From Candidatus Amphrikana amoebophyrae (GTDB taxonomy: Bacteria; Chlamydiota; Chlamydiia; Chlamydiales; JACRBE01): 35,374 nucleotides of DNA. Position 1 is the stretch's first letter, and every line of letters starts with the position of its first letter. A program made the position numbers and the translations under genes. The stretch spans positions 1 to 35,374 of the forward strand of contig JAUHQG010000018.1 in the NCBI GenBank assembly GCA_030408475.1, read 5' to 3'. Below the pieces are notes generated by a model, which made no database searches, was not told the DNA's origin, and was given only the letters and a program-made list of their open reading frames with translations. Below, piece after piece: positions 1 to 8,453 of this stretch.

Positions 1-5
1 TTCTC

Positions 6-56
6 AAAAATAGCAACGAAACTTGTACGTTTGGTACAGTAAGTTGCTATTTTTTT
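6..56. terminator. Long hairpin with A- and T-rich flanks
   Basis: A 12-bp perfect stem pairs 6-17 with 43-54, and the loop contains a further gtac/gtac pairing. The right arm runs into a seven-T tract (50-56) and the left arm begins in an A tract, so it could terminate transcription in either direction. No gene in the window clearly ends here, so which transcript it serves is unknown. Confidence 0.5.
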
Positions 57-61
57 CGTGA

Positions 62-613
62 AAGATCACGGAAAGACGATGTTCATCTAAAAAAGCCTAT
101 TTTCTAAACAAGCTCTTAATTCAAGCCGCTTCAGCATGGCAAGTTGTTCGTCCCCATATTGACTCCTCAGCTAGTACTGAAGATCAAGCAAAATATCAAA
201 AGATCTTAAATCTCCATGGATTTCAAGGTTACACAGTTAGATCAAGTTATCCTTTTTCATGTACAGAAAACACCTTAACTATCAAAGATAAAGTTATTGA
301 TTTACAACTGATTCCCAAAACAGAACCGGTTGAAATTCTCGATAATCAACTAAAATTATATAGTCTCCAAGCATGTACAAACCATATACGTAACACTGCT
401 GCCATTACTTTATCAATAGCTCTGCCTTTACTAATAGGTAAAGTATTTAAGCCCACATCACTTTTAGCATTGAGTATTACTTTTGTTGCTGAATATATTA
501 CTCTTATAAAGGTTAAAGAGAGCACTATTTTTTCTTGGACGGCCACCCATTTGCTCAATGCGCAATCTAGACTATCTAACCTCTACAAGAGTACAACTTC
601 TGGTCACAAATAA
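62..613 (+). pseudogene. Open frame lacking a start codon, probable 5'-truncated gene
   Basis: The frame is open for 183 codons from just after a TGA at 59-61 to a TAA at 611-613, but it has no ATG, GTG or TTG in its first half. The codon composition looks like coding sequence. The product is unrecognised. Its second half has two hydrophobic stretches separated by a short polar turn (around NTAAITLSIALPLLIG and LLALSITFVAEYITLI), like the paired hydrophobic lobes of chlamydial inclusion membrane proteins. The N-terminal half is polar. The frame before an A6 run at 89-94 does not match the frame after it, so a one-base indel there may have cut off the 5' end. It could also be the 3' fragment left by a rearrangement. 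Coding status is inferred; no family was recognised. Confidence 0.45.
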
Positions 614-618
614 ACTTG

Positions 619-784
619 AAACCCAAGTTGTGTGTGACAGCCATTTCAAAAATTAGGCAAGATTTTCCAGGTTTTTTTACCTTCCATCGAGCTCAAATCA
701 ATAGATTTGAGCGAAATTTAATGTGAAAAAGATAGATGGTATGGCCAATTTTTGGAATCAGCATGTTACACACAACTTTGGTTT
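619..784. mobile_element. MITE-like palindromic element
   Basis: Two arms of exactly 81 nt (619-699 and 704-784) are imperfect inverted copies around a 4-nt loop. The outer 21 nt match at 19 positions and the inner 9 bp (691-699 with 704-712) are perfect; the middle of the arms is diverged with small indels. There is no coding capacity. Terminal inverted repeats with a symmetrical non-coding core are typical of miniature inverted-repeat transposable elements. I see no convincing target-site duplication. A large RNA hairpin or a bidirectional terminator is the alternative. Confidence 0.5.
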
Positions 785-896
785 TTAGTACCAATCTGTA
801 TTCGGAGCACTGAAAATAGCTATGGTCAGGTCTAACTAACGAGTCAACGTGAGTTTCAAACATCTCTTGGCCCTTTTTATAAATCGATTTAAACAT
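785..896 (-). pseudogene. Possible N-terminal remnant of a DDE transposase
   Basis: Reading leftwards from an ATG at 896, about the first 30 codons include FETHVDSLVRPDHSY, which resembles the V..LV.PDH.YR pattern near the start of several DDE transposase families. Similarity stops directly after this, and the frame runs into the outer arm of the palindromic element at 784. A full transposase would need several hundred more codons, which are absent. The rest of the 614-1038 gap (897-987) shows no feature I can support. Confidence 0.3.
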
Positions 897-987
897 GAAT
901 TAATGAAAAGAAGGGTTTCTTTGTTCGTTGAAAAATCTTTTCTCTCTGCTGGAGCATGCGAATCTAAAGGTTGCCCAAATAGTAAAC

Positions 988-1014
988 TTGACTAAGTGCA
1001 ACAATTAGTATATT
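988..1014 (+). promoter_or_regulatory. Probable sigma-70-type promoter for the DUF47-pit operon
   Basis: TTGACT at 988-993 and TATATT at 1009-1014 are separated by 15 bp, slightly shorter than ideal, and lie 24 bp before the DUF47 start. This is the best match to the consensus in the gap. Confidence 0.4.
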
Positions 1015-1038
1015 CTTACACTTATTTCGAGAAATATT

Positions 1039-1713
1039 ATGCTTACAATTGCTAGACTATTTGGAAAATCCCCTTTTGCCCCTTTACAATCTCACATGGA
1101 AAAAGTGAGCGCTTGTATCTATAAACTGAAAGAGGTTTTTGACGCCGTTTATGATGGAAACCAAGATGAAATTGAAAAATTGGTTCCCATCCTCTCTAAA
1201 CTAGAGCATGAAGCCGATTTAACTAAAAATGACATTCGAAATCACTTACCTAAAAGCTTATTTCTCCCTATCGATAGATCTCAAATCCTTGGCATTCTCT
1301 CTTTGCAAGATTCTATTGCTGATACTGCTGAAGATATCGGTAATTTACTCATCATTAAACCTATCGAGATGATGGACTCTCTTAAAGATGAATTTAAAGC
1401 TCTATTTGATAAAAATATTGAAGCCTTTGAAGATGTCCATAAAATTACTAAAGAAATGGAACAACTTTTAGAAGCTTCTTTTGGTGGAATCGAAGCTGAA
1501 AAAGTAAAAATAATGGTAGATAAAACTTCGTATAAAGAATACGAAGCCGATCTCCTCAAACACCATCTTATGAAAGCTTTTATTAATCAATCTGATCATT
1601 TATCACCTCCAAGTTTTTATCTTTGGACCCGTTTAATTGAAGAAATTGCCACTATTTCTCACCTGTGTGAAAAACTTGCCATCAAAATTAGAATGATTCT
1701 AGATTTGAAATAA
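1039..1713 (+). CDS. DUF47 family protein (PhoU-like, Pit partner)
   Basis: This 224-residue, all-helical protein belongs to the DUF47 family (relatives of PhoU), which is normally encoded directly before a Pit phosphate transporter and is thought to modulate it at the inner face of the membrane. Family traits visible here are the opening LFGKSPFAPLQSHMEKV, the conserved LEHEAD near residue 54, the central LQDSIADTAEDIGN, and a C-terminal helix with IEEIATISHLCEKLA. Length fits the family. It lies 49 bp upstream of pit on the same strand and is probably co-transcribed. The same pair occurs in Chlamydia trachomatis as CT691/CT692. Its biochemical role is not established; family and context are secure. 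Confidence 0.88.
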   Translation: MLTIARLFGKSPFAPLQSHMEKVSACIYKLKEVFDAVYDGNQDEIEKLVPILSKLEHEADLTKNDIRNHLPKSLFLPIDRSQILGILSLQDSIADTAEDIGNLLIIKPIEMMDSLKDEFKALFDKNIEAFEDVHKITKEMEQLLEASFGGIEAEKVKIMVDKTSYKEYEADLLKHHLMKAFINQSDHLSPPSFYLWTRLIEEIATISHLCEKLAIKIRMILDLK

Positions 1714-1762
1714 GGACTTCATGTACAATAAATCTCACAAAAAAATGTTGCAAATATAGATA

Positions 1763-3202
1763 ATGACCATTTCACTTATTTTGATCATTCTCGTTTTGGC
1801 TGCCGGTTTCTATATGTCGTGGAATATTGGCGCCAACGATGTCTCCAATGCTATGGGAACTTCTGTCGGAACGGGAGCCCTTACTCTAAAAAAAGCGGTA
1901 ATCATTGCTGCTGTATTGGAATTTTCTGGCGCCTTTTTAATGGGCTCCAATGTTTCCGAAACTTTGCAAAAAGGGATTATTGATCTCGGAGCTTTTGCTT
2001 CTGATCCTACTACTTTACTTATTGGTATGTTTTCTGCCCTTTTAGCTACTGCTATTTGGCTTCAACTCGCCTCTTATTGTGGATGGCCTGTCTCCACTAC
2101 TCATGCTATTGTAGGTGCCATTGTGGGCTTCGGCATCATTGCTGGAGGATTTGGAGCTGTTCATTGGGGAGAAGTTGGATTCATTTCAGCTAGCTGGGTA
2201 ATATCACCCATTATGAGCGCTATTGTTGCTTTCATATTTTTTACTGCCATACAAAAGAAAATACTGCATGCCCTGCAACCCATAGATGCCACAAAAAGAC
2301 TCATCCCTTATCTCGTATTTATTGTCGTTTTAACTTTTTTCATGACTTCTGGATTTACTGGAATCAAATCATTAAATTTAAACGCCCCAACTTACCTCAT
2401 TTTTCTTGGCGCCTTTTTAATTGCTTTATTTTCTTCCATAATTTCTTCAATTTTAATCAGAAAAGTTGCTGAATCGGCCCAAGGACAATCTTCTTCTCGA
2501 TTAAAAAATACTCACCAAATTTTCAGCCTTAATAAAGCTCTCAAACACTTGCAAAGGTTAAAGCTAGCTTCAAGTGGATCTATTCGCGAAGAAGTATCAG
2601 CATCCATAAATTCTATGCGTTCAATTCAAGAACAGATTACCAAACCTAATACTATTAAAAGTATGTCTGAGTATGAAACGGTGGAAAAAATGTTTGTTTA
2701 TATGCAAATTTTATCCGCTTGTTTTGTCGCTTTTGCTCATGGAGCCAATGATGTTGCTAACGCTATTGGTCCTGTTGCTTCGGCTGTCGAAATTATTCGA
2801 AACCCAACTAACTTTGCTGTCGTTTCAAAAGTGCCAACTTGGTTATTAGCTTTAGGCGGTATCGGTATTGTCGTCGGTTTAGCTACTTGGGGATGGAGAG
2901 TAATCGAAACAATTGGTAAAAAAATTACCGCTCTCACTCCAACGAGAGGTTTTTGCGCAGAATTTGGCGCCGCTGCAACTATCTTAATCGCCTCAAAATT
3001 AGGTATGCCTGTATCGACAACGCACTGTATTGTGGGCGCTGTATTTGGTGTTGGTATCGCCAAGGGAATTTCAGCTCTCAATCTAGGTATGCTCAAAGAT
3101 ATTATCCTCTCTTGGATTATCACTATCCCTTCTAGCGCCATAGCTTGTGTAATTATATTCAAAATTATAATGGCTTTTATTGGTTCAAAACAATTAATTT
3201 AA
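1763..3202 (+). CDS. pit: Inorganic phosphate transporter, PiT family
   Basis: An integral inner-membrane carrier of the PiT/PHO4 family, expected to import inorganic phosphate with a coupling cation. The 479 residues show the family's internal duplication: GANDVSNAMGTSVG near residue 24 is echoed by HGANDVANAIGP near residue 327, and GWPVSTTHAIVGAIVGFG near residue 112 by GMPVSTTHCIVGAVFGVG near residue 416. Between the halves is a polar cytoplasmic loop (roughly residues 232-310). Ten or more hydrophobic segments are visible. It follows the DUF47 gene, consistent with a regulator-transporter operon. No obvious terminator follows; 3203-3346 is AT-rich and empty. Confidence 0.93.
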   Translation: MTISLILIILVLAAGFYMSWNIGANDVSNAMGTSVGTGALTLKKAVIIAAVLEFSGAFLMGSNVSETLQKGIIDLGAFASDPTTLLIGMFSALLATAIWLQLASYCGWPVSTTHAIVGAIVGFGIIAGGFGAVHWGEVGFISASWVISPIMSAIVAFIFFTAIQKKILHALQPIDATKRLIPYLVFIVVLTFFMTSGFTGIKSLNLNAPTYLIFLGAFLIALFSSIISSILIRKVAESAQGQSSSRLKNTHQIFSLNKALKHLQRLKLASSGSIREEVSASINSMRSIQEQITKPNTIKSMSEYETVEKMFVYMQILSACFVAFAHGANDVANAIGPVASAVEIIRNPTNFAVVSKVPTWLLALGGIGIVVGLATWGWRVIETIGKKITALTPTRGFCAEFGAAATILIASKLGMPVSTTHCIVGAVFGVGIAKGISALNLGMLKDIILSWIITIPSSAIACVIIFKIIMAFIGSKQLI

Positions 3203-3379
3203 GAAAATTAAAACCCAGAATGTCAAAATATCATTTACAAAGGCTTTCAAAATACAAACATATTTATTGCAAGCATGATAACTTACTTAATTTTAGCTTA
3301 ACTGTAGAATAAAGAATATATAGACTATTGATCTAAACTGCGCCTATTGGTTAAAAGAAAATTTAACCAAGGTGCAGTT

Positions 3380-5950
3380 TTGAACGATCCAATAGATATA
3401 CAGGGTGATATTATCATCCAAAAAATTAAGCACTATCTCATTACCACAATGGGAAGAACCCTAGATGAAGCTACCGATATAGAATTTTATCGAGCCCTTT
3501 GTTGGTCTCTTCGCGAAGAAATCTTAATTAATTGGGCCGCATGCAACCACACTTTTGCCAAAAAAAATGCGCGTAAACTCTATTACTTCTCAATGGAATA
3601 TATGCCAGGACGACTTCTAGGCAATAACCTATCCAATCTTTGCTCCAATGATTTAATTCATGCAACACTTAAAAAAATAAACCGCGATTTTAAAACAATG
3701 ATGTTCATTGAACCAGAAATTGGAATCGGTAATGGAGGCCTCGGCAGACTCGCTTCTTGTTTTTTAGACTCTTTAGCCACTCAGCAATATCCTGCAATTG
3801 GTTACGGCATGCGATATCAATATGGTATCTTTGAACAAGAGCTGCGCGAAGGGATTCAAATCGAACGCCCAGATTGTTGGCTGCTTAGAGAAAACCCTTG
3901 GGAATTTAGACGCGATGCTCAAGCTGTTAGTGTCCAATATAAAGGTAATGTTCATCGAAAAATGAATGAATCTGGTGAAGAAATTTATGATATTTTTGAC
4001 TACGAAGATGTTAGAGCTATCCCTTATGATTACCCTATAATTGGCTTTTCGCACACTTCCACTTTTCCCGTTACAACTTTAAGAATTTGGTCCACTAAGG
4101 AATCACCTCGTAACTTTTCATTGCAACGTTACAATGCCGGGGATACTGGTTCTGCTGCTGAAAATACAACTCTTACCGATGTCTTATACCCCAATGATGA
4201 CAATGACACAGGAAAAAGAATTAGACTTAAGCAAGAATTTTTACTTGTCTCGGCATCTTTACAAGACATCATTAATGAGCATATGTATTTGAAAGGGAAT
4301 ATTGATGATTTTGCAGACAAAGTTCGTATCCAAATCAATGATACTCACCCCTCTTTAGCTGTAGTAGAGCTTATTAGACTTTTAATGAAATATCACCACA
4401 AGTCATTTGATGAAGCCTTTGATATTACTAAAACAGTTTGTAGCTTCACTAACCACACTGTAATGAAAGAAGCGCTCGAGGAGTGGAATATTAATCGTAT
4501 GCAAGAACTATTGCCTCGTCAATTTCTTATTATTGAAAAGCTTAATCAACGTTTTATAAGTGAAATCAAAAAAAAGTTTCCTGGGCAAAATGATAAGATA
4601 AAAGCAATGACTATTTTAGATGATAACCAAGTTCGAATGGCTAATATGACTGTATTTGCTTCTCATAAAGTGAATGGAGTTGCGAAATTACATAGTGAAT
4701 TACTTAAAAAAACTGTCTTTAAAGAACTCTATGAGCTCTATCCTGAAAAGTTTACCAATGTAACTAATGGTGTAACCCAAAGAAGATGGCTGCTTCACTG
4801 TAATCCTCAGCTATCTGAACTTATTTCAAAGCTAATAGGCTTTGACTGGATTACCGATTTCACCCAGCTTTCAAAGCTAAAAATGCATGCCAATGATGAT
4901 GATGTTTTAAGACAATTAATTGAAATAAAGAAAAATAATAAGCAACATTTAATCGATGTCTATAGTGAAGTGATGCAGCTTAAAAATCGATTTCAAGAAG
5001 ATTACTCACCCTTTTTAGGAACTGATGCCCTTTTTGATGTTCAAGTAAAAAGAATTCACGAATATAAACGTCAATTTATGGCTGCATTACACATGCTCAT
5101 GATTTATCAAGATCTCTTAGAAAACCCAAATGAGCGTCAAGTAAAAAGAATGCTTATTTACGGTGGAAAAGCAGCTCCTGGATATGAAATAGCCAAACAA
5201 ATAATTCGCTTTATCTATTGCTTAGGGAGAACTATTGAAAAAGATGAAAGAGCAAAAAATAAGTTAAAAATCCTCTTTATAGAGAACTATAACGTCTCTA
5301 CTGCTGAAAAAATCATACCAGCTGCTGATGTTTCTGAACAAATATCCACAGCTTCAACTGAAGCTTCTGGCACTGGCAATATGAAACTATCTATAAACGG
5401 AGCTCTTACTGTTGGCACAGAAGATGGAGCTAATATAGAAATGAAAGAGCAAATTGGTGAGCAGTGGTGGCCTTTTACTTTTGGCGCTTCAGCTGATGAA
5501 AATTTACGCATGGCTAAAGAGCGCGATTATGACCCTCAAGAAAAAGTGTTTTCAAATCCTAAAATACAAAGAGCCATCGACTCACTTATCGATGGCTCTC
5601 TTACTGAGAATGAAGAAGAAGCATTTGCTTTGCAATCACTTCATAAAGCTCTTTTTGAAGGAGTATATGGGGGCGCCCCTGATCGATTCTTTGTTCTGAA
5701 TGACTTAGAAAGTTACTACGAAGTTCAAAAGAAAGTTGATGCTCTTTATCTCCAACCGATGGAGTGGGCCAAATATACGCTTCATAATATTAGCGGGATG
5801 GGACAATTTTCCACTGATGTTTCGATCAATAACTACGCTAAAGAGATATGGGAGTTAGAACCTTGCCCTGTGGATCAAGAAGAAGTGAATAAAATTCGTG
5901 ATGAATATCAAAAAATCGATCAATGTCGTATCTATAAAACTTCAGCATAA
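3380..5950 (+). CDS. glgP: Glycogen phosphorylase
   Basis: A cytoplasmic PLP-dependent glycosyltransferase (GT35) that releases glucose-1-phosphate from glycogen; chlamydiae use it to mobilise stored glycogen. The N-terminal region has the family block EYMPGRLLGNNL, followed by EPEIGIGNGGLGRLASCFLDS. The catalytic C-terminal half has EASGTGNMK (codon for the PLP lysine at 5384-5386), then NGALTVGTEDGANIEM. The frame is open back to a TTG at 3347, but I prefer the in-frame TTG at 3380 because AAGGTG (3369-3374) sits 5 nt before it as a ribosome binding site; no ATG occurs nearby. That gives 856 residues, close to the family's usual 800-850. It converges with the lipoprotein gene, with only 11 bp between the stops. 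Confidence 0.95.
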   Translation: MNDPIDIQGDIIIQKIKHYLITTMGRTLDEATDIEFYRALCWSLREEILINWAACNHTFAKKNARKLYYFSMEYMPGRLLGNNLSNLCSNDLIHATLKKINRDFKTMMFIEPEIGIGNGGLGRLASCFLDSLATQQYPAIGYGMRYQYGIFEQELREGIQIERPDCWLLRENPWEFRRDAQAVSVQYKGNVHRKMNESGEEIYDIFDYEDVRAIPYDYPIIGFSHTSTFPVTTLRIWSTKESPRNFSLQRYNAGDTGSAAENTTLTDVLYPNDDNDTGKRIRLKQEFLLVSASLQDIINEHMYLKGNIDDFADKVRIQINDTHPSLAVVELIRLLMKYHHKSFDEAFDITKTVCSFTNHTVMKEALEEWNINRMQELLPRQFLIIEKLNQRFISEIKKKFPGQNDKIKAMTILDDNQVRMANMTVFASHKVNGVAKLHSELLKKTVFKELYELYPEKFTNVTNGVTQRRWLLHCNPQLSELISKLIGFDWITDFTQLSKLKMHANDDDVLRQLIEIKKNNKQHLIDVYSEVMQLKNRFQEDYSPFLGTDALFDVQVKRIHEYKRQFMAALHMLMIYQDLLENPNERQVKRMLIYGGKAAPGYEIAKQIIRFIYCLGRTIEKDERAKNKLKILFIENYNVSTAEKIIPAADVSEQISTASTEASGTGNMKLSINGALTVGTEDGANIEMKEQIGEQWWPFTFGASADENLRMAKERDYDPQEKVFSNPKIQRAIDSLIDGSLTENEEEAFALQSLHKALFEGVYGGAPDRFFVLNDLESYYEVQKKVDALYLQPMEWAKYTLHNISGMGQFSTDVSINNYAKEIWELEPCPVDQEEVNKIRDEYQKIDQCRIYKTSA

Positions 5951-5962
5951 ATCATTTATGCT
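5944..5962. terminator. Palindrome between two convergent stops
   Basis: A near-perfect 19-bp palindrome (two 9-nt arms around a central C) overlaps the glgP stop and reaches the stop of the convergent lipoprotein gene. It may act as a compact bidirectional terminator, though there is no T tract on either side. Confidence 0.3.
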
Positions 5963-6711
5963 CAATTGATAAGATTCCATTTTTTAAGAAGCTTTTGATA
6001 GACGCCATTTTGTTTTAGCTCTTTAAGCCCTTCATTGAATTCGTATAATAGATCGCTATTAGTATCCTTAAGCGTCACTAATCTAATCCCTTCATCAAAC
6101 ATCGGTTCAGATTTAATGAGTAAGTTTTGGTTATAGAGATCGGCGACATAGCTAATTGCTGGAATAGAATCAACAAGTCCACCGTTAATTTCACTTTCTA
6201 CAATAGCGGAGCAAATTTGGCCATTATTATCATAATACTTAGCCATTAAATTAGGTTGAGTCTCTATATATAGAGCCGCCTTTGAGCGAGGGATAACTCC
6301 AATATATCCATTTTTAAGTCTATGAATATCTATATTTTTCATATTCTTTCTTAAAACAATAACAGGACCCGTTTGAAGAAATAAGTTTGAAAAATCGAAG
6401 GTTTTTTCATTCATCAAAATAGGATCCATTCCACTAATGATAGCATGCACTTGCTTTTGTTTTAGAGCATAGACGATATTGTCCCAAGCTTTGGGCACTT
6501 TAGTAATTGAAATATTTCTAAAATGGGCAATTTCTTGAAGTAAATCATTAGTAAAAGCGAGAACATAGATCTCTTTTCCTTCTAACTCAATAGGAAAAAA
6601 AGTGGGATCGATAGCTACAGAGTAAAATTCTTTAGGTTTATGAGGTTTACATCCTACTAATAAAAGGAGGAATAAACAAAATAAAGGAGCCATTTTTTTC
6701 ATACACTTCAT
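5962..6711 (-). CDS. Extracellular solute-binding lipoprotein, SBP_bac_3 family
   Basis: A periplasmic or membrane-anchored amino-acid-binding protein of the ABC transporter SBP_bac_3 type, similar in layout to chlamydial ArtJ (arginine binding, CT381). The N-terminus is a lipoprotein signal: basic start, hydrophobic stretch, and lipobox LVGC with the acylated cysteine at residue 21. Family elements follow: FTNDLLQEIA near residue 53 (equivalent to GFDIDLAKAI), AIISGMDPILMNEKTFDFSN near residue 90, and the closing helix LKELKQNGVYQKLLKKWNL. At 249 residues it is normal for the family. No permease or ATPase gene is adjacent, so the partner transporter lies elsewhere. The ligand cannot be read from sequence. 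Start codons at 6711, 6702 and 6693 are all possible; none has a strong ribosome binding site. Confidence 0.82.
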   Translation of the reverse strand: MKCMKKMAPLFCLFLLLLVGCKPHKPKEFYSVAIDPTFFPIELEGKEIYVLAFTNDLLQEIAHFRNISITKVPKAWDNIVYALKQKQVHAIISGMDPILMNEKTFDFSNLFLQTGPVIVLRKNMKNIDIHRLKNGYIGVIPRSKAALYIETQPNLMAKYYDNNGQICSAIVESEINGGLVDSIPAISYVADLYNQNLLIKSEPMFDEGIRLVTLKDTNSDLLYEFNEGLKELKQNGVYQKLLKKWNLIN

Positions 6712-6818
6712 GGAGACAATTGTGGCTAATAGATCCCTTTAATGCAACAAAAAGAGTAAAGAGCGCTCAACTCAAGAGTGAGTTTAGGTTTAGAGGCAAA
6801 AATAAGTTTAAAAATAAC

Positions 6819-6845
6819 TTGACTTTCAACAGAAATTTTTATACT
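6819..6845 (+). promoter_or_regulatory. Probable promoter of the 6878-8427 operon
   Basis: TTGACT at 6819-6824 and TATACT at 6840-6845 with a 15-bp spacer. A good ribosome binding site, AAGAGG at 6867-6872, lies 5 nt before the ATG at 6878. Confidence 0.5.
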
Positions 6846-6877
6846 GTTTAACACTTTCTTAACAAAAAGAGGTTCAC

Positions 6878-7930
6878 ATGGCAGTCAGGGCAATAGTTTC
6901 ACACACTGCAAAACAAGCAGCAATGCATGGTTTTAATAAGCCTGCAGTCAAAGTGGGCACTACAATTTGCGCTCTATGGTTTGGAGGCTCATTTTTATTA
7001 GATGATACCACTAAAACTCAAATTGCCAATCAATGGACTAAAGCTCAAACAGCAATTGGTAATATTAAGCACATTTCAGATGCAGATTTAAAAAAAGGGG
7101 CCTTTCAAGGAGTTGTCGGGGTAGAAGGGGTCGTTTTATCTTCCCCATTGTTTTACGGCGTATTTCATCTTATACACCCTGAAAGAAGAAATAAAACTAG
7201 TGCTAAAACTTCAATCCCACGCACCCCATCATTTATTTCTATCTCTTCGAGAAATGTGTTACGCCACCTTTTTTCATCAAGTCTTAAAGGAATATCGGGG
7301 AGCTTAGCCGCTGCGCCTGCTATGTTTGCTTTTTATGGCTTAGCTACATTAATTATCCCCATTATCCAAGACAAGTTAATTACAGATGAAATAACACCTA
7401 AACAAGCAAAATCTCTTGCTGAAAGCGTTACTATATTAGGTGCAGCCCCATTAGAATTTGTCATAGAATTTCAAGGATGTGGAGGATCATTTAATCAATT
7501 GCAGCCAGGAGCTTCTCTTCTCGGGACCGCTGCCATTGTTGGAAGATTAGTCGCTGGAGTATTGATTCAGCTAAGAGCTGCCGGATCAGAAGATAAATCA
7601 AAAAAGAAAGAGCTAGAAGATTTTCTCGTAACTTTAGTGGGAACAACACTATCGCAACATTTGATCAATGCAACAATGAAAGCTCAAATTGGAAAAGCGG
7701 GACTACCTGGAGTTTGGAACTATTTAAAAGTGGGACATATTTCTGGAGTTGGAACAACTGGCGCCTCATTAGCAAGACTAGGGGGAACTTTTTTCCAAAG
7801 ATTAACATTTGTATTAGCATGGAATAGATATACCCATACGGATAGACCATTACCCAAGTGGGCAGGTGGTGATAAAATAGAAATGTGTAAAATTGAAGGG
7901 TGCCACGGAGCATGTCAGTCTAAAAAATGA
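6878..7930 (+). CDS. Unrecognised multi-helix membrane protein, faintly mitochondrial-carrier-like
   Basis: 350 residues with no signal peptide and about six hydrophobic segments (roughly residues 77-98, 136-158, 180-199, 212-232, 248-266, 298-318). I recognise no bacterial family. The spacing and some sequence resemble the three-fold repeat of mitochondrial carriers: odd helices end in SPLFYGVFHL, APLEFVIEFQ and LSQHLINATMKAQ, reminiscent of the P.[DE]..[KR]...Q signature, and SLKGISGSLAAAPAMFAFYG resembles a carrier even helix. The basic residue of the signature is missing, so this is only a hypothesis. The C-terminus is cysteine-rich (CKIEGCHGACQ). It overlaps the next gene by 4 bp (ATGA), so they are translationally coupled. 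The start is supported by its own ribosome binding site. Confidence 0.7.
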   Translation: MAVRAIVSHTAKQAAMHGFNKPAVKVGTTICALWFGGSFLLDDTTKTQIANQWTKAQTAIGNIKHISDADLKKGAFQGVVGVEGVVLSSPLFYGVFHLIHPERRNKTSAKTSIPRTPSFISISSRNVLRHLFSSSLKGISGSLAAAPAMFAFYGLATLIIPIIQDKLITDEITPKQAKSLAESVTILGAAPLEFVIEFQGCGGSFNQLQPGASLLGTAAIVGRLVAGVLIQLRAAGSEDKSKKKELEDFLVTLVGTTLSQHLINATMKAQIGKAGLPGVWNYLKVGHISGVGTTGASLARLGGTFFQRLTFVLAWNRYTHTDRPLPKWAGGDKIEMCKIEGCHGACQSKK

Positions 7931-8427
7931 ACATCACAGCTAAATTTTGCTCCCCTATTGTCACAGCTTATAGACAAACACTCAGGCAACAAAAAACTTT
8001 AGGAATCAAGAATAAAGTCTTTGTTTTGGGCGACTCCACCCGAATTCTTCTCAAGAGTGAGACTGGAAATAAGATTGGAGAAATTGAGCTATGTTTAGGA
8101 TATACCTCATACCAAATCCATAAAGTAGTGGTCAGTGAACATAATTTATCTCGCGGTTATGGCAGACTTCTTCAAATGCATGCCGCCTTTCATGCCATAT
8201 CTCAAAAGGCGCCTCTTAAATTTCCATCATTTTCATATACGCAAGAAGGTCACATTGCTTTTGCGCATTACCCTTGCTTAGCATCGTCGATAATTAAATA
8301 TACCTTGGCAACAATGATCACTGAAACTAAGCCGCCGATTGATCTTCCTTTTAGCTTGCCCCCTGTTAATATTGGGGAGGCCTATACTAATCGATCATTA
8401 ACTGAATTATTTTTATTTAGAAATTGA
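7927..8427 (+). CDS. GNAT-like protein, putative acyltransferase
   Basis: 166 residues, starting inside the stop of the preceding membrane-protein gene (ATGA overlap). The middle of the protein, HKVVVSEHNLSRGYGRLL followed by a helix, looks like motif A of GCN5-related N-acetyltransferases, in which a strand leads to an R-G-x-G acetyl-CoA-binding turn. The motif is incomplete compared with R/Q-x-x-G-x-G/A. The C-terminal part (KPPIDLPFSLPP) is proline-rich and unrecognised. No substrate is suggested. If the fold call is right, a small acyltransferase coupled to a membrane protein is the arrangement. It converges with the pGP6-D-like gene, with 26 bp between them. Confidence 0.55.
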   Translation: MNITAKFCSPIVTAYRQTLRQQKTLGIKNKVFVLGDSTRILLKSETGNKIGEIELCLGYTSYQIHKVVVSEHNLSRGYGRLLQMHAAFHAISQKAPLKFPSFSYTQEGHIAFAHYPCLASSIIKYTLATMITETKPPIDLPFSLPPVNIGEAYTNRSLTELFLFRN

Positions 8428-8453
8428 AAAACTGAAGCTGTATCTATCTTTGA

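Noticed and set aside
346..558. Open frame of 70 codons on the minus strand
   Set aside because: Antisense to the larger start-less + frame (62-613), with no ribosome binding site or recognisable protein.
2737..3162. 141-codon minus-strand frame within pit
   Set aside because: Mirror of the strongly conserved pit coding sequence; composition artefact.
7665..7913. 82-codon minus-strand frame under the carrier-like gene
   Set aside because: Antisense shadow without start context.
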